From positions 27,220,501-27,284,500 of the forward strand of contig OY727094.1 of NCBI GenBank assembly GCA_963402885.1: a stretch of DNA of 64,000 nt. The letters are read 5' to 3'. Both the position numbers and the translations under genes were made by a program. A model generated the notes under the pieces. The model saw only the letters and a list, made by a program, of their open reading frames with translations. It was not told the origin of the DNA and made no database searches. The stretch's first letter is position 1; the number at the start of each line of letters is the position of its first letter. Source of the DNA: Antedon bifida (Eukaryota; Echinodermata; Crinoidea; Comatulida; Antedonidae). Positions 32,274 to 47,000 of the stretch are shown here, one piece after another.

Positions 32274-32350
32274 ATAAATGTATACACATAACGAAGTTTG
32301 ATGTTTTTGACGTGTCAAGTGACAGTAAATAGTGACACATTTAAATTGTG

Positions 32351-32351
32351 T

Positions 32352-32386
<35 letters not shown>

Positions 32387-32387
32387 G
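32351..32387. repeat. (AAT)n microsatellite
   Basis: About a dozen uninterrupted AAT triplets, followed by AAGCTTTATTTAATCACGGA, a context suggesting a retroposon tail in reverse orientation. Confidence 0.9.
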
Positions 32388-33367
32388 CTTTATTTAATCA
32401 CGGATACTTAACTCAACTAAAAGTTGTTTTTCAGTAAGACCGTGCTCAAAGGAAAACACCAACAATAATAAATGTAAAAAGCAGATATCAAATCAAATAA
32501 TAAAACAATTACAGAAGCAAAAAACAAAAGCAGATAATAAAACAATTACAATGAAATAAAATGAAACAAGGATACTTACTACCTATAAAATTAAATAATA
32601 CACTACATTTAAATAAAGCTACATGAAATTAGCAGTTAACAGTTTCTTAAAAAGAGAGACAGAGTTCAGATGTTTGTATCAAATCAAGGCAATCTAAGAA
32701 AATGATGCTCAGCTTTGGAAATCAAAGAGTTTATCTGTGGCTGCCACACGATCAGTTCCACGCCCTTTAACCGCCACGCCGGAAAATATGTACATATACA
32801 GTACTACTGTTGGCTGTTACGAGGGGAACTCAGTGTCCTGTTGTAATTTAATTATTAGCTATTGACATATTAAATTTCGTTGGTATAAACTGGGTAGCCT
32901 ATCAATTACTTGTTTAAACGACTTCAAAAGTTCATCTATAAGTGTCTCATAATGAGACTCGGTAACTTGATAATAATTATTTTGTTTGTGCATTGTTTGA
33001 ATGTGAAATCGATAAACTATAATATACAGTATGACTATACAGTAGGTTACGTGTAATTAAATGAGTGTTAACAATAAATTATTAGAAATTACTATACAAC
33101 TGATTTAGATGGTATTATATGTATTAGTTTTAATCTTTTCATAGACCTATAGGTCCATGATTATGATCTCTACCAAAGGATTCGGTCATCATCAAGATAA
33201 TGTAATTAATACCTCTCTCAATAATGCACGTTCGGTTTCCCATAGGTGTATGACCTCAAAGGTTAGTCTCGAGTCGCGGCGAAGCTCACACGCGTACACA
33301 CACACCACATGTTGTTGATGTTTTTATTATTATAAAGGCCTAGTCTATACAGGTAGATTAATTTATA

Positions 33368-36300
33368 ATGCAGAGGTGTTTAAGTAAAGGAAAGCTTCTA
33401 TTCCAGTGTATAAATTGGTCAACATTTGTAAGGTATGTACCGTTTGCCTCTAGGTCTAGTATAGGCCTAGGCTTGAGCCTAGCTAAAACTAGGTAGCCTA
33501 GGTAGGCTAGCCTAGCTAGCTAGGCCTAGACTAGAGGTGGTAGCCTAGGCCTACTAGGCCTTGCCCTACTTACCTTATTATCAGTATCTACTAGCCTAGG
33601 TAGGTAGGCCTATAGTTAGTAGGTGGGCCTAGCTAGGCTAGTGACTAGCCTATACTATAGTTACTAGGCCTAGGCTAGCCTTTAGTTTAGGCCTAGGCTA
33701 GGCTAGGTTGCTAGTTGTAGGCTAGGCCTAGCTAGCTAGAGGCCTATCTATCTTAGTATCTTAGTATATTAGTATGAATAATGATTGGCATATGAGCGGG
33801 GTCAGACGATCAGGTACCAACGAGTGTGTACGTTCGGGCCCAACTTTGTGTACCATGTACGTTCTGGCTCAACGGCTCCACTGTCACTGTGTAGACGTTT
33901 GGGACAATATAATATAATTAGACGCCGATGATAAAATAAAGGATGGATGATCGGGTCCAAAAACGAAAACGAGTTGAATTTATAATTGTTTACATTAAAA
34001 TAAATTAAATGTGTTCTTTCCAAACGAAATAAATAATACTAAAAACCATCTTTATCGCCGACAATACGCAGCTCAATCACGTGCAGGTAAACCTTTCTTT
34101 CAGAACGTTTATATTATTTTAGTAAATATGACGACTTCCGTTGCCATTGAAAAAATGATCGTTCGTCATTCATTTGACACACTATAATGCATATTTTATT
34201 TTACGGTAGGGAATCCCTGGTCAGCAAATAGCTTACTTAATTTCTTGGATGATAAAACTTTTCAATTCTTGTTTTTATAGATTAAAAGAAAAAGCTTCAA
34301 CAGTAATGTTGAATCAAAAGTTCAATGTATCGCCATGTTTAACTGCAAGTTTCAATACAAGCTCTAGGCTACATGGGCTGGAGGAATTTTTTGAAGATGA
34401 AGAGAAGAGGGGTGAACAAGTGATTAAACATGGTAATGCACTTGTTAATTGTATGACCCACTATCGACCCCCGGGAGAGTTGCGTCATTTTTCTGATGTG
34501 TCGTACCTTATGAATACCATTATGCATACTGTGCGTAAAAAATATGACTTACTTACCTTTAGGTGACCATGACGCAACCATTTAGACGCACTGTGACCAT
34601 GTTGTTTATGATGGTGAGTGGTAAAATGACAGATATTAGGGAGGTTTCGCAATCTTACGAATACGATAACGAAAACGGATACTTCACGCACACGTATTCG
34701 TTTTTCGTAAGCCAGTAATCTGTTTCGCATGGCAACGAAATATTGAGGGCGCCATCCAAAATATGACTGCGGTAAATTTGAGCGAAGCGCAGAGTACGTG
34801 TTGCTTGGTGCTTGGCTGCCTAGGCCTAGCGTAACATCAAATCGAGTGAGGACTTTAAAAACTGCTATTTATCAAAATTGACCTGGCATTTTAGTAAATT
34901 ACTTTAGTAAATTACTTTCAATAAATCTATAATTATATTATAATCATGAATCATTCCTGATTCAAATGCAGAATGTGCAAAATAGATCAAAAACTATACT
35001 GGTTTTGTAGTTACGAATATGACTGGTGATATTCGTCAACACGAAGTGACGTATCCATTTTCGTAAGGTTGCGAAACCTCCCTATTGACACACCATTATT
35101 CATGATGTGATGTACCATCTAGATTATTTTGTAAATGATACATCCATGGCGCACCTCTCCTGGGGGTCGTATAGTGGGTCATGCAAAAGTGCATAATTAC
35201 TGTATTGTACTGTAGTATTTGGTATTTTTTCTTTTTGTTTGTATGTCCCATAAATATCAATTTTCTGTGGTAAACTAAACTTTGCCAGACCTCCCAACAT
35301 TCTCAGTTGTCGCACGCTCTTAAACAAAACTTTTCTCCAGATTTTATTTTTTGATTTACAATTTCCAAATTATAATCAAAAGCCAGTGTGAAATATTCTG
35401 CTCAAATTCTTAAATAAACTATTTTTTAATTGACTAATCATTACATTTTTTTTTCAAGGAAGGGCATGGTCAATAGAAGAGTTACGACAGAAGGATAATG
35501 CTGACTTACATAAACTATGGTAGATTAAGATTATTATTATAGGAATATGAATATATTATACAGTAATTGTGAGAATGAAAAGAGTTCATATACTAAATGC
35601 TACTTCAACCTGACACTGACAGAAATGTTAGTGATGGATTTTCTCATAAAAGATTGACTGTAATGCTTTATATATAACAATTTATGTTCCTAATGTAAAT
35701 AAGGAAACCATTTATATTAATTATAGTTCTCATAGCAGTAACATAAATAAATATTGCTGCTATAGTTTAAACAGTTACTTTAGGAAATATTGATTGTCCT
35801 CAATGTTGATTTATTTTTGCAGGTACGTTCTGTTAAAAGAGCGCAACATGTTGTTTACATTGGATGAAGAGTGCGAAAGATTAGACAAAATTATGCCAAG
35901 CCCAGAAAGACTAGAAAAGGTAGAAACATGCTTTGTTTGGTGCCAAGAAACAAAGTAAAAAAGACTCTTACATATGTTACTCTGAATCTAGTAGGCTGCA
36001 AGTCTTAACTTGCATTGATTAACAAATGTTGTTTATTCACTTATTTAATAAATAAAACTTATGGTTGTTTGTTATTCATTTTTATTTCAAGATATTATTC
36101 TTCACAAATAGACTCATTTTGTTGTTGTATCGCCATAAAACAAAATTTTAGGAGACTAACCAGACCGTTACTAGGGTGTCTCTTCATGCATGAGAGGGCA
36201 ATATTTTGATTTATCTAGAACATTTACACGGGTTGGTATTATGCAGTGTAAATACATGCAACCCGTGTCATTCCTGTGTTATGAGTCCGGTGTGAAAAGG

Positions 36301-37254
36301 AAATTTATTTAAAAATTTAGTGTAAAAGGGGTACTAGTCTTCCACTATGACTGTATAGGTAGTGAGTATAAAACAAGAAAAGTAAATACATTAGAACCTT
36401 TATTTTACGTTCCCTGTATTTTACGTACGCATAAAATGACCATGATAAAGACTTTTGCTATTTTCCTTTACAGTATTATATAAACTAATTGATACAGAGA
36501 TGAAACTGAATCCAACATTAATAATTAATATTAATTTATATTGTCATTTCTTTCTGGAAGGTTGAAGATTCAATGAATGCACTAGAGAGGGTAATTAATG
36601 AAAGAAATACTGCTGTAAATGAGCTTGAAACAGGGTACAAAAGAGGTAAACCAGGACGGTGGATCGCCTCTCCTTTGGGGTACAGACGATATGCCCATGC
36701 TCGAGAACATTATGTTCCGCTTCATGTCAACAAAAAGGTAAGAAAATCAATGGTACTGTTAAATACATTTATGTGGTTCCAAGACTACAACCAAACCAAG
36801 ACTAGAGCTTAGAAGTGCCTTAAACCTGTGGTTTGCAGTACTTCTACATCTGAATGGCCACTTGATTTGATTTTATTTATTTCGGCATCGGTGCATAAAA
36901 AATCACAGACATACAATTAAAAATAACATATATAAAAAACCATGAGACAAAAGACCGAATAAAACAAGAAGGATGCCAAGGATAACTCATAAAAGTCCTC
37001 TACGGACTTGTTTCAAATGAGGTCCTTTGAACTTAATGGTTGATGTCAATAAAAATGATTAAATATGGTTACATAAATTGATTAATTGTGTTTTACAGAT
37101 TGCACGCAAACGAAACTTTTATTATCCTTGGACCCAAGCTTATAAAATGATCTACCTAGAGCAAGCTCTGAAAACCTTCAAACGAGAAGCAACTCGGGAA
37201 CGTAATAGGATACGCAAGCTGAAAAAACGATTTCCTGATGCGGATATTGATTGA
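33368..37254 (+). CDS. MRPL47: Mitochondrial large-subunit ribosomal protein L47 (uL29m), 6 exons
   Basis: Mitochondrial homologue of bacterial uL29, a component of the mitoribosomal large subunit near the exit tunnel. Coding exons are 33368-33432, 34281-34432, 35459-35519, 35823-35919, 36561-36737 and 37099-37254. All are GT-AG, and the joined frame is 235 codons plus TGA (human 250). Residues 1-45 are basic, Ser/Thr-rich and free of acidic residues until the sequence around residue 24, as for a mitochondrial presequence. Then come the family signatures [70 protein letters not shown] and a basic C-terminal helix. The exon 1 ATG is chosen because it is in frame, phase-compatible with exon 2 and gives the presequence. 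An AATAAA lies at 37426-37431. Intron 1 is AGGCCTA-rich and intron 2 holds a 448-bp MITE. Confidence 0.94.
33450..33755. repeat. AGGCCTA/CTAGGC-rich tract in MRPL47 intron 1
   Basis: The densest such tract in the window: about 300 bases made almost only of overlapping TAGGCCTAGG, GCTAGCCTAG and CTAGCTAGGCC words. It begins less than 20 bases after the exon 1 donor. Confidence 0.8.
34637..35084. mobile_element. MITE with GGGAGGTTTCGCAA terminal inverted repeats
   Basis: The left end TAGGGAGGTTTCGCAATCTT and the right end, whose complement is TAGGGAGGTTTCGCAACCTT, match at 19 of 20 bases and continue into ACGAA. The element is about 448 bp in MRPL47 intron 2, with no ORF. The flanking TA fits a Tc1/mariner-type duplication. 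Confidence 0.8.
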
Positions 37255-37425
37255 TATTAACCGTTTTGTTTTTATTTTTATCAAATTATCTTCGGAGGCA
37301 GAAGATAGCCCATGAATTCTGTATTGCAGTCACACAATTATAAATAGAATATACTCAAAAGTTCTTTGCAAAGTAACATTGCATTTTGATGAAAATTTGG
37401 TTTGTTTTTATAGTGAAGAAACAAT

Positions 37426-37431
37426 AATAAA
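37426..37431 (+). terminator. Candidate polyadenylation signal of MRPL47
   Basis: AATAAA 172 bases after the MRPL47 stop codon, and 570 bases before the next gene's start. Confidence 0.5.
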
Positions 37432-38003
37432 TGAGAACAGATGTACTGAACTTTAAGAATAGTGTTTATGTTTCAGTTTTAGTAAGCTAAAATAAATTCC
37501 ACAATATTTACCATACTGATTTTTTTCTGTCTGCTATTTTTGTCTTCTACTGGAGAAAAATCCTGATTTATCTTCCTTGTTCAGTATCCAAGACTTAGAT
37601 CTATACATAAGGATACTGTATCCTATAATATAAAGGACCTGTATGATGAAAACATTTAAATGTGCCCAAAATTTGTTTCCAAAATTATGTACAGTATTGC
37701 CACAGTGTCTACTGAAAATGAGCGTATTATTTAGTCATTACTCAACAAATATTAACAGTTATAAATACTGTAATGAGATCGAAGTTCGCATTGAAATGAA
37801 TTCACTAATACGCAAAGCTGTAATAAAAGTATTACTGCAACTCCGAGATTTGTCACCAAAGACGTTCCATATCTGGACGTTTCATAGCTAGCTGACACAG
37901 GTTATGCATGAGTGGTTCTCGAGAGCAAAAGTAGACATGTGTGAGAGGCATCTTTGTTGTCTATTTCGATGTAATTTAATTGAAGTACGAAATAGCCTGA
38001 ACA

Positions 38004-41000
38004 ATGAATGGTATGTTTATTAAATCAGTGGTTGTTTAATTAAGTCACAATGTGTAAAGAATGTTTTTTAATACACACATTTTAGAATTATACTATTTAT
38101 AGGCTAGGCCTATCCTCTAGTTAGGCTAGGACCAGGTAGGTCTGTTCCATGCCAGAGCAGGGAGGGCAAGATAAGAGAACAGAATGAGACTCCCCAGCTA
38201 AGAAGAGTACCAGGCGAGGCCTAACTTTAGTAGGCATAGCTTGGTGGTAACTGGCATACTACGTACTACCTAGGCCCTAGAAGAAATTCACTTTAGCTAG
38301 TAAAAGTAGTAGTATGTAATGTATAAAAGCCATCTATCTTATTTATCTATATAAACTTTTGATTATTTTTGTTACTATTATTGTTGTGACGGTTGTTGTG
38401 ACTGTCAGTGAAGTGTCAATCATTCAGATACTAAGTAACTCTACCATTTGTTGAGTATGATCAGAAGTTGGTAATCACTGTTAAATTGGTAATCACTGTT
38501 AAATTGGTTAAAAGTTGTTACAGAATTTTTTTTAATGAAATTGTATTTATCATTTATTTCCAGCACAACCACAAGTGCCTCCAAGTCAAGTTGCCACTGT
38601 TAATAAGGATGAGGTCTTCAAAGAAGCATTTCAGCGTTTACGTCCTGTTTGTGTTGCAATGACCAAGCATGCTAATAGCAGCCAAGCTAAAGCATTACTG
38701 CATATACTAGAGAATCAGGATTGTTGCACACTTCAGCATCTTCAGCAGTATATACTTTTCCCATTACGAGTTATCCTGCACAATCCAAAAACTAAGTAGG
38801 TCTAGACCTCCCTAGTTTCTATATTTCAAGTCTCCCATCTTCCCCTAGCTACGTGTAGTTTCCCCCACCAAGTACAATTTCTTCCAATTCCCCTTTGATG
38901 TAAAAAAAAACATCCTGATGCATTAAATTTACTATTATTACTTTAGGCTCCTTTTGGTTTTAATGTGATGTCGAAAAATGTTTAGCAAAACACAATGAAA
39001 AAAAACGAAAATGACGGACAGTTGGAAGTGCAACCCAATTTTTGCTATAGATGCTTGTGCCCAAGATTTTTTATTAGTACCATCTTATTTGAAAGTATTC
39101 TTAAAAATTATATCATGTACGCAATGGTTTGGCCACTTTTATAAAGGATCTCATGAATTTCATTTTCCCAAGTTGAGAACTTCTGGACGATTTGATTAGT
39201 TTACATTTGTAAATATAAATTGATTATAAGACTGTAATTTTCAAAAATTAAAGAATATTTAATATATGTTTCTATTTATGATTCTGTTTTTTAGAAAAGA
39301 AGATTTGATAGAAGTCACCTTAAAATGCCTTTTTGAGTTATTTAAGAAAACTTCAATAAACAATTGGCAATTGTTCTTTGACTATTTCCAGCTACTATGT
39401 GTGTTGCTAAGTACCAGTATTCAACCTGATTCAGGTACAGTTCTTACAACATGTAGTTTTTAAATCCAAGAGGATAAAAATGTGATATTATTTTGTTTAC
39501 TTTGTATAATAACAATCTCTGTTGCATGTGCATACATATGAGAACTAGTGCTGTTCCGCCATACCACGCTGAGAGTGTCACAAGAATTGCCATCCAATAG
39601 AATTTGAACAATACCATGAAAGTTCCAGTGGTCTATTTGGTTAGAACATCTGCATATCATGCAGAAGGTTTCTGAGTTCAAATCTTAATTGAAGCAGCTA
39701 TAAGTGGCTATAAGAGGCCTTGGAGCTTATGGGGCCCTGAGCAGGGCCTGGAGGGGAAAAGGGCTAAAAACACACAATGCCTCCAGCATTGGAGGGCCAC
39801 TTAGCATCCCTAAACTACTGTATTAGTGGTGATAGAATTGAGGTGTGATAAGCTGCTGACCCAGTCGAACATGACATTTGTACAGTTCTAGAATGTTTAT
39901 ATTTACAGATGACATTCCTGAAGAAATCCAACTAGTTGTAGTCAAATGTTTACAAAAACTGATTCAGAATGCTGATTCAGGGTAAGAATGGTTTGTAGAA
40001 GAAAATGCATTCTTTTTAAATCTCAATATTTATATTGATACATACCTTCTCAAGCAAACAACATCTTCTTGTCATTATAATTTTCAGTTAGTATAAAAAG
40101 CATAGGTGGGTTGAAAGTGGTGGAAATGAGAACAATCTTTGCAAAACAGCCCCGGCCTCCCCACCTCTATAAACTTTTCACCTACACACCTCCCATATGC
40201 CACAAACAAAGTACAGCAGTTTAACACTTGAGGCAGACCTGTACTGTATGCTATTTCTTCACATTTTGTTCTTAACATTTTTTCTGTAATTCTTTTCAGC
40301 ATAATAATCAGTTTGTACAGTGTTGAATATCTAGCCAGTGTTGGCCATGCCGTCTCGGTGCTCATAAATGTAGCAGAGCACCAGAAACTACACACGCTCA
40401 GATTGCAGGCATTATCTTGCTTATCCTGTCTTTGTCAAGGTAATTATATAGTAAGCATGGAAATTAAATTGTTCCTGAATGATACAATACAGTATATACA
40501 GTATTTGGTACTTTTTTTGCAGATGACACAGATATCAAACCTGATTTAACTCGTCAGATTGGAGACCTATTTGCATCGTTTCTTCCCGGAGCATCATCTT
40601 CTCTCGTCAAGATCATAATAAATGAGCCAAAAGTGGCTAAGGTAAGACAGCATATGAAGAAATTATATTCTTTGCTTCTCGTGTTTTCTCATTCCTTGCA
40701 GAGAACGATATTAAAGCTTGGTTCCCACTTGCATGCAACATAAAGGGCACACACGCAATCACAATAAAGAATTCAGTTGATCCGTCACTGTGATTGGACA
40801 CAATGTGTTGCAATTACGTCCTGGAGTTGCAAACTAAAGACCAATTTACACAGACTAGCGGTAATGGTAATAAAAATATAGAATCTGTTCTGTTCTTATG
40901 ACCATTTGCACAAAGGGCAGAGCAGAATGGGTGGTTTCTGCTCAGGATAGATACAGATTCTATGTGGAACAAGCTATGCAGTTTTAACGCTTATCACTAA

Positions 41001-44000
41001 ATTGGCATTTTGCTTAAAATTGTTATCCTATTGGCTGAAATGACAAACAAAAATAATTTTAACATGACTATTTTCTTGTCTAGTATGCGTTACATACATG
41101 GGGATGTATTCTTGCAAAGGTACTTGATGACTCCGGAGTTAGTGAAGCATTGACATCAGCAACAAAATGCAGTGATGAACCAGTACAGAAGTTTATGATC
41201 ATCAGAGATGCATCATGGTTAGAAACGACTGCACCAAAGCTTAGCATTTTGCTTAAGAAGGCCAGTGTGGCTGCACAGTACGACAACTGGAGAGTACGTC
41301 TTGAGGTGGCTGAATTTGTCAATAGGCTATTGCACAACTGTAAGAGGTAAATAGTTTTTTAATATTTCAGTAATAATAATAAATATAATTTTTGGTATAC
41401 AAGGTATACTAGTATACTAGACTCCAGCACAAGTATCACCTACGTGTACAGCGACACAATGTTATGTTTTATGTCACTATTTTATTTTTACAAACAGGAG
41501 CCTGACTGAAAGTATTTCTACTCTGATTGAAGTGTTAGTAGGGTTAACTGCAGATTCATATCCACAAGTTGCTGACTCAAGTGCTGTTATACTGGCCTCT
41601 ATCCAGAAGACCTTCCATGAGAATAACTGCAGAGATATCACAGAGATACTGGAGGAAAACCTCTTTGCTTTGACCACTTCTCTGCCTCGAATCATCATGG
41701 TTGCAGGTATTGCATCAAGCTTAATAGAATATTCTGTTTCTGTGATATTTGATTTGTTTTGTATTATATTTTGTATCAGCCCTTACAGCTCTGTCTACAC
41801 TATCAAACTAGTTTGACTAGTATGGTAGTGATATGCCCAAATATGGTAGTGATATGACATCATCGTATCCATTATGGGCATATGACATGACATAAAGTTT
41901 GATAGTGTAGACAGAGCTTTATGTATTAGTTCAATTAAACAGTAATAGCGTAAACGTTTCTTTTGCATGTTGATGTTTTTGTAAATTAAATTCTGTTTTA
42001 TTTATGACCAAAATGACAATATTAGTAATAATAATAAAAATGACCTTGTCTCCTGCCTATCCTTCAACATTGCTTTAGCATTGAAGCAGCCGTTAATTGA
42101 AGATACGATAAAAAGCTAAAATGTTTCATGCATTAAAAGACTGTCTGTCTGGCTCCACTTGATTAAATCTTGAGGTACCTGTACTCTCCCCATTCATTTA
42201 ACAACATTCATTATTTGTCATTTACAAACCACTCTACTGTACAATTATCTTATTATATATATTATATATAATTATGAGCAATTTGTTTTTAAAATTTAGA
42301 TGATGCTGAGAAGTTAGCAAGGTTGAAACTGTTACTGAGTTACATTGAGCTACTGGGTAAATATATTTCTCCTTTTTTCATTTCTTTAACATATTTTAAT
42401 GCCTTCACATATTTTGTTATTTATAAATCATTGTATTATAAGTTACAATGTATTTTAAAATATAGCATTCACAATTTACCCATGTGGTTTTATATCGTGT
42501 TGTATATTTCTGTCACCAGGTGTGAAACTTTCTCCTATGCTGCGCTCTTCGTCACATTTGAAACGTTTGTCACTATGTCTAATGACAGTGCTTGAGTTTG
42601 AAACTGATGACATTAAAATACCACAACAAAAAAACCTATATCATGGTATGTAATGTATGCTGATAGTTTAAAAAACACTTACAATACTTTCTTGTAGTTC
42701 ACAAGTTAAATTTCTCTAAGGCTCTGTCTACACTATTGAACTAGTTTGACAAAAAATGTGTGATGTGCCCAAATATGGTAGTGTGATATGATGTCATCGT
42801 GTCCATATATGGGCACATAACATTTGTTTTGTCACACGAAGTTTGATAGTGAGACAGAGCTTATGAAAGAAAGACTACTTTCTTTTTTTAATAAAAAATG
42901 TATTTGATTTATATTTCATCCATTTTACCTTACAGATGGTCCTATAAATCTAAGTTCAGATGAAGTGCAATGGAATACAGATAAAAGATTTAAAAGATTT
43001 AATGACAACAAAATTGAAGAAGTGCTAAAGAAAATGTGCAAATATTTAGCTAAATATGGTATGTATCATAACTTTTTACTTATTAATAATAAATGTATAG
43101 ATCCAAAAGCTAGGTGGAATGCCAATGATATAATCTTTATAATGGGATGGGTTTTATTTTTGTGCTGGGTGACTTACCTGCACACAGCACTAGTGTACAT
43201 AAATCAATGTAGAGATTTGAAAGAACACAGTCTCATTTAACCTTACAATTTTGTTGACTTGTTTAGGTGAGATTGATGTGCTTGTAGAATATTTTGTTGA
43301 TTTGTTCCTTGAGTCATCTATCTACCAGAGGCAGGCTGTGTGGGTGTTAAATGAACTAATAGCTGGTTGTCCATTTCCTCATCCAATCTCAAGAACATGT
43401 ATTACGTAAGAAATACTTGGTTTTTAAAACTAATAAAGCAAAATATATAGACTGAAAACAAAAATTAGCAGGTAGCAAGTTATGATGAGATTCTGGTGAT
43501 AAGAAAAGCATAGTATCTTGAAATAATTTCATTTGGATACTAATATTATAGGGGAGAATTTTTCTTATTTGTTGATCCAATATATCGAAAAGTACTAAAA
43601 ATGGTAGACTATTGATCTTGGTTACTGTCTAGTAAATACGTCAACGTTATCATTTGTATCATTTTTAGTATTACTATTGGATCAACAAAAAAAGACAAAT
43701 TCTCTACTAAAGCATAGTGTTTTATTAAAATTCTCCGTGTTGTTTAATAATATTTAAATTAATCTATGTTTTATATTGATTTATATTTAGTACATCTAAT
43801 GTGAAATAAAAGTTAATAATTGATTTTTTTTTAAATGTTTTTATAGTCGACTTATAAATGAGTATTTATCATCATCGGCATGGGGTACACAAAGTAATCA
43901 AGTGAATCCTGTCACAGATACAGTCTCAACCACACCCCTTACAACTAAAAACAGTATGGTATTGTTGAGTTGTCTCTTATTAGAAGGTTTAGCCGTGGCT

Positions 44001-47000
44001 GCAAAGGTAACTGTTGACAATACCTACCGTAAACTTTTAAAAAAGAAGCCTATTTCGAAAAGAAGCCCCACTCTTTAGTTTGCAAAAATAATCTCACTCA
44101 AGAGTCCTAAAAAAAGAAGCACATGGGCTTCTTTTTAAGGTTTTATAGTAGCTTATAAATAGTCTCTTAATATCATACTGACGCACCTTGAGCAAAAATA
44201 GGGTCAAATTTGGGGATATGCCCAAGGTGTGGTTGATCTAACTCAAACCTATAAATTATTTTGTAAGGGTATTTGCATTTTTTATAATCTATTATGCTTT
44301 TATGTCTTAATTGTTAGGTTATGAAGAATGAGTTTGAACTTTTTCTAATAAGTACACTCTATCCTGTACTTGTGAAAGTATCAGACAGCAATATGCTAAT
44401 AAGGTAATCAAAATTGATCTGATACTTAAATAGATCAACGTATAGACAAATAAAAAAAGAGTTTTAAAAAGAACAAAACATACAGTAACCAAAAGAACAT
44501 CGTGCAAGAATTTAACCAACAACTCTCATCTGACAAACCAGCACTACACCACTGCACCAATCAGCCAATTGAACAAGACTGCCAATCTGCATATATACTC
44601 CTGCTATGCGAAATGGAACATGATCGATAACCAGAACTCAGCTGACATATTCTATATATAAAGTCCTACTGCATCCTCATATATTGCTATTTTTTGTTTA
44701 TGAAGTGTTTTTGTTTTCTTAATAGTCAATCAGCTTATAAAACCGTGAGAGGATTCTCAGAAGCTTGTAACTACAGGTAAGTGGGTTGTACTTCATAAAT
44801 AAGAATAGGAATTTCTTTTTTATTAAAGTCAAGATAATTAAGAAGTACTTAAGTGAAAAACAGGGACTTTAAACCAGTTCCTTCTATCTTGTTGAATATA
44901 AATCATCTAAGACTTTAAAACAAATATGTAAAACAAATATTTTGAAAACTGACTTGAATTATGAAATTACCAGTATGTAAGTTTAAATTAATTGCAATAG
45001 TGTGTTCTACTTATCTAATTTGAAGAAATCTATCTACTGAAAAAAAGTTCCTCAGTGACACCACAGGGCTACAGACATGTTTTTCTTTAAACATTTTCAT
45101 TATCAAACACTAAACTTTGTGTGTGCCCTCGGAAACACAGTATCCAACAGGTGTATACAACAGTTTCTTTTTAAGATTATTACTAGATTGATTTATCATC
45201 ATTATTTATTGTGTTCTGTATTGAATTTTTTTTCCTAGTGGTATTGAAGAACTGATATATCGAAATGTTGACTATTTACTCGATTGTCTAACTCTAGAAT
45301 TACGCCATTCACATTTCAATACAAACGCACTGTTGGTCTTACAAGCCATGTGTCAACATGGGTAAGAGTTTTTTTTCTTTTTTTCGTTTATTTTCATCCA
45401 TTTTGATTGAACAATAATAGGAAAAACATTTAAATATTATATACATTAATAATAAATGATGAATATTAACTAAAATAACTGTAAGAAATAATAACAAAAT
45501 TTATAACTTACAGAATTTAAGTGCAGTCATAAAGCTCTGTCTATACTGTCAAACTATTTTAACAAAACAAATGTGATGTGCCCAAATATGGTAGTGATGA
45601 CATCATCATGTCCATATATGGGCACATCACATTTTTTGTCATATAAAGTTTGATAGTGTAGACAGAGCTTTACAGTTTCGTGCATTGTAGTCTATACAGT
45701 TATTGGTGCAGTTAGTATTATCTTTATTTTTCATTATAGTGGTTCAAACCTCCTTCCCCTCATTCAACAAACAATTAATCAGGTATGTTCTGTATTATGC
45801 ATTACCGTACGATACTTTGTCACCTTAAGCTCTGTCTACACTATCAAACTTTATGTGAAAAAAAAAATGATTTACCCACATATGGACACGATGACATCAT
45901 CATCATATCACTGCCATATTTGGCACATCACACTTTTTTGTCAAACTAGTTTGATAGTGTACAAATATAATTCTTTTACTAAGTTTGATTAATCTGACCT
46001 CTGACCTCCATCACATTTTGTTTAGGTACTAAGCTTAATTGGTCAAAATCAGCAAGGTGAACTGAGGTATCTTCTTCTAGTTTGTCAAGCTCTTGTGACT
46101 GCCATTAGGAAATGGTTTTGCATATTTACGGTACGTTAAAAATCATTTTGAAATGGTTTTCTCTGATAATACTACCTGTAATAGTAATCTGAATATTCAT
46201 GAGGCACTCTTTACAAAACAGGTCTGACAGATCTTAAAGAAAAGTAAAATAATAAAAAAGTCGAGTTTTTAAAACAAATTAAACTGTCAAATGTCATATA
46301 TAATAAGATAGTTCATTCTATAGGCCGCAAAAAACGATTATTTTATATTACTCATACTGTACTATATTGTAGATAAATAGTGATTATTATTTACAACAAA
46401 TAGTAAAATGCATTGTAATTTTTGCTGTCAATAATTGTTTCATTTTACATTAGGACGATGATACTAATAAACAAGTTTCTGAAAGTGTTTGTGACTTCAT
46501 CGTGAAACATCACCGCTTGCAACAAGAAAATATCCAGAACAGTGGACCAGAAGCATTGTTAAAAGGAAACGAGGAAGGCACACCAGATATGCAAGAGAAA
46601 GCAGAAAATGAGGACAATGATGTCATGGAGGATACAAGTGAGAAAGAGGTTATGCATGTGTCAAATATTGTCCAGGTAAAATAGTTAATTTGTACTTTCA
46701 CAGATGATAAATATGTTTGTTGCACTGTATAATCTACATTTCAACTTCCTTGAATTTATAATTATAATGCTCTGCTCTGACAGCATTTAAGCACTGTTTA
46801 CACTATCAAACTTTATGTGACAAAAAATGTGATGTGCCTGAATCGAAAATTCTACTTCAGTACACTAGTGCATATGAATTTAAAGCACAATGAAAAAAAT
46901 CTAAAAAAATAGATAAAAAAATTTGAACCAATTTTTTGATTCTTCATCAACAGATATTGGAAAACTGTGTACATTTATTAGGTATTGACAGTTCCCGGCA

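Larger units (their letters stand above)
31997..33367. other. Intergenic region decarboxylase-MRPL47
   Basis: Contains the decarboxylase 3' UTR, a MITE end (32236-32273) abutting a candidate AATAAA at 32273-32278, an (AAT)n run, and A-rich sequence. No exon was supported. The 150 bases before 33368 should hold the MRPL47 promoter; no core motif was identified. Confidence 0.5.
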
